Assembly (NCBI GenBank): GCA_902598315.1
Contig: CACKBP010000005.1
Span: 1 to 32,582 of the forward strand
DNA: 32,582 bases
Source: an uncultured Pelagibacteraceae bacterium
GTDB taxonomy: Bacteria; Pseudomonadota; Alphaproteobacteria; Pelagibacterales; Pelagibacteraceae
Direction of reading: 5' to 3'
Positions within the stretch are counted from its first letter, which is position 1, and each line of letters starts with the position of its first letter. Of this stretch, positions 32,016 through 32,582 are shown one piece after another. The position numbers were made by a program, and so were the translations under genes. The notes under the pieces are model-generated. The model did no database searches and was not told where the DNA came from. It worked only from the letters and a program-made list of their open reading frames with translations.

Positions 32016-32582
32016 ATGATTTTAAAAAAAGAAAAGCCAATCGTCATTGCTGAAGTTGGTGTAAATCATAATGGAAGCATAAGTAAAGCGAAAAAGTTAA
32101 TAGAGCATGCATCAAGATGTGGGGCGGACGTTGTAAAATTTCAATATTATAAGACTGAATTATTAGTTTCAAAATCTCACTATATAAAAAACTCAGATTA
32201 TAACCCTAAAAAAGTATTTAATATGTTAAAGAAATATGAATTAAATTTTAACCAATTCAAAGAGCTTAAGAAATATGCAAAAAGAAAAAAAATAATATTT
32301 ACAGCTACACCCTTTGATAAATTAAGTGTTAGAGAGCTTGATAAACTTAACGTACCTTTTTTCAAATTAGCATCCAGTGACATCAATAATTTCCCTTTAA
32401 TTGAAGAAATTTTAAAGAAAAAAAAACATTTAATTTTTTCTACAGGAAGATCTTCAATAAAAGAAATAGAAAAAACAATCAATTTTTTAAAAAGGAAGAA
32501 ATTTAAAAAATTTTCAATCTTATATTGTGTCAGTTCATACCCAACTCAATTAGAAGAATTAAATTTAAATGCTATTAAATAC
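32016..32582 (+). CDS. NeuB/LegI-type nonulosonic acid synthase, 3'-truncated by window edge
   Basis: The frame opens with ATG at 32016 and remains open for 189 codons to the last base, so the gene continues beyond the window. Early sequence 'PIVIAEVGVNHNGSISKAKKLIEHA' (8-32) is the NeuB signature with metal- and PEP-site residues. It is followed by 'GADVVKFQ', 'FTATPFDKLSVREL' and 'FFKLASSDINNFPLIEEI', then 'LIFSTGRSS' and 'YCVSSYPT'. All are in NeuB order. The enzyme condenses PEP with a 6-carbon amino sugar to make sialic, legionaminic or pseudaminic acid. The neighbours favour legionaminate (LegI). The C-terminal antifreeze-like SAF domain is expected downstream. Confidence 0.88.
   Translation, partial: MILKKEKPIVIAEVGVNHNGSISKAKKLIEHASRCGADVVKFQYYKTELLVSKSHYIKNSDYNPKKVFNMLKKYELNFNQFKELKKYAKRKKIIFTATPFDKLSVRELDKLNVPFFKLASSDINNFPLIEEILKKKKHLIFSTGRSSIKEIEKTINFLKRKKFKKFSILYCVSSYPTQLEELNLNAIKY

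Noticed and set aside
1-32582. CRISPR arrays, tRNA or rRNA genes, transposases or integrase-attachment sites
   Set aside because: No regularly spaced repeats, cloverleaf sequences, rRNA-like blocks or transposase-type proteins are visible on either strand.

Overview
The window is strongly A+T-rich, gene-dense DNA with very short intergenic gaps. Gene starts mostly lack a recognisable Shine-Dalgarno sequence. Gene content and style suggest a streamlined marine alphaproteobacterium (Pelagibacterales/SAR11-like or a similar low-GC lineage). That assignment is inference, because no rRNA or housekeeping marker is present. The whole window reads as a surface-polysaccharide (O-antigen/capsule-type) biosynthesis island with a vitamin B12 uptake operon embedded in it. 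No gap between genes exceeds 300 bases. The longest, 26015-26237, holds a promoter and a cobalamin riboswitch.

Layout. (1) 1-1455 (+) is the 3' part of a YfhO-like membrane protein. It converges on a seven-gene minus-strand operon (9177 down to 1474): radical SAM/SPASM enzyme, methyltransferase-like protein, sugar O-methyltransferase, class III aminotransferase, unknown protein, methyltransferase, and a B12-binding-type radical SAM enzyme. (2) 9178-9270 is a compact divergent control region with two copies of the palindrome GTTCA-N5-TGAAC. (3) 9265-10089 (+) encodes a two-gene regulatory cassette: an EPS-type MarR regulator and a NusG/RfaH-like elongation factor. A 6-bp-stem hairpin follows in the leader of the next genes. 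(4) 10157-17780 (+) is a very tightly packed run: SDR epimerase, cytidylyltransferase-kinase fusion, second SDR, E1 alpha/beta thiamine-diphosphate enzyme pair, two unrecognised small proteins, and a radical SAM/SPASM enzyme. (5) 17815-26014 (+) encodes a carbamoyltransferase, a TIGR04372-type glycosyltransferase, an MsbA/PglK-type ABC transporter, a NeuD/PglD-type acyltransferase, a CBS-nucleotidyltransferase (PtmE-like) and a probable glycosyltransferase. (6) 26007-28610 (+) is a promoter, cobalamin riboswitch, btuB-type receptor and DUF6580-like membrane protein. (7) 28635-32582 (+) is a legionaminic/nonulosonic-acid module: LegB-like dehydratase, CMP-sugar synthetase, PtmA-like SDR, Gfo/Idh oxidoreductase, and a NeuB/LegI synthase cut by the window end.

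Working model. The regulator pair in the middle controls one or both divergent polysaccharide operons. The plus operon makes and transfers unusual sugars: a nucleotide-activated, possibly two-carbon-modified or rSAM-modified sugar, a carbamoylated sugar, and a nonulosonic acid. The minus operon decorates them by amination, O-methylation and radical chemistry. The B12-type radical SAM enzyme and the riboswitch-controlled B12 import genes in the same island suggest a possible functional link. The least explained module, and the best candidate for undescribed chemistry, is the E1 alpha/E1 beta/orphan/orphan/radical SAM block at 13661-17780.
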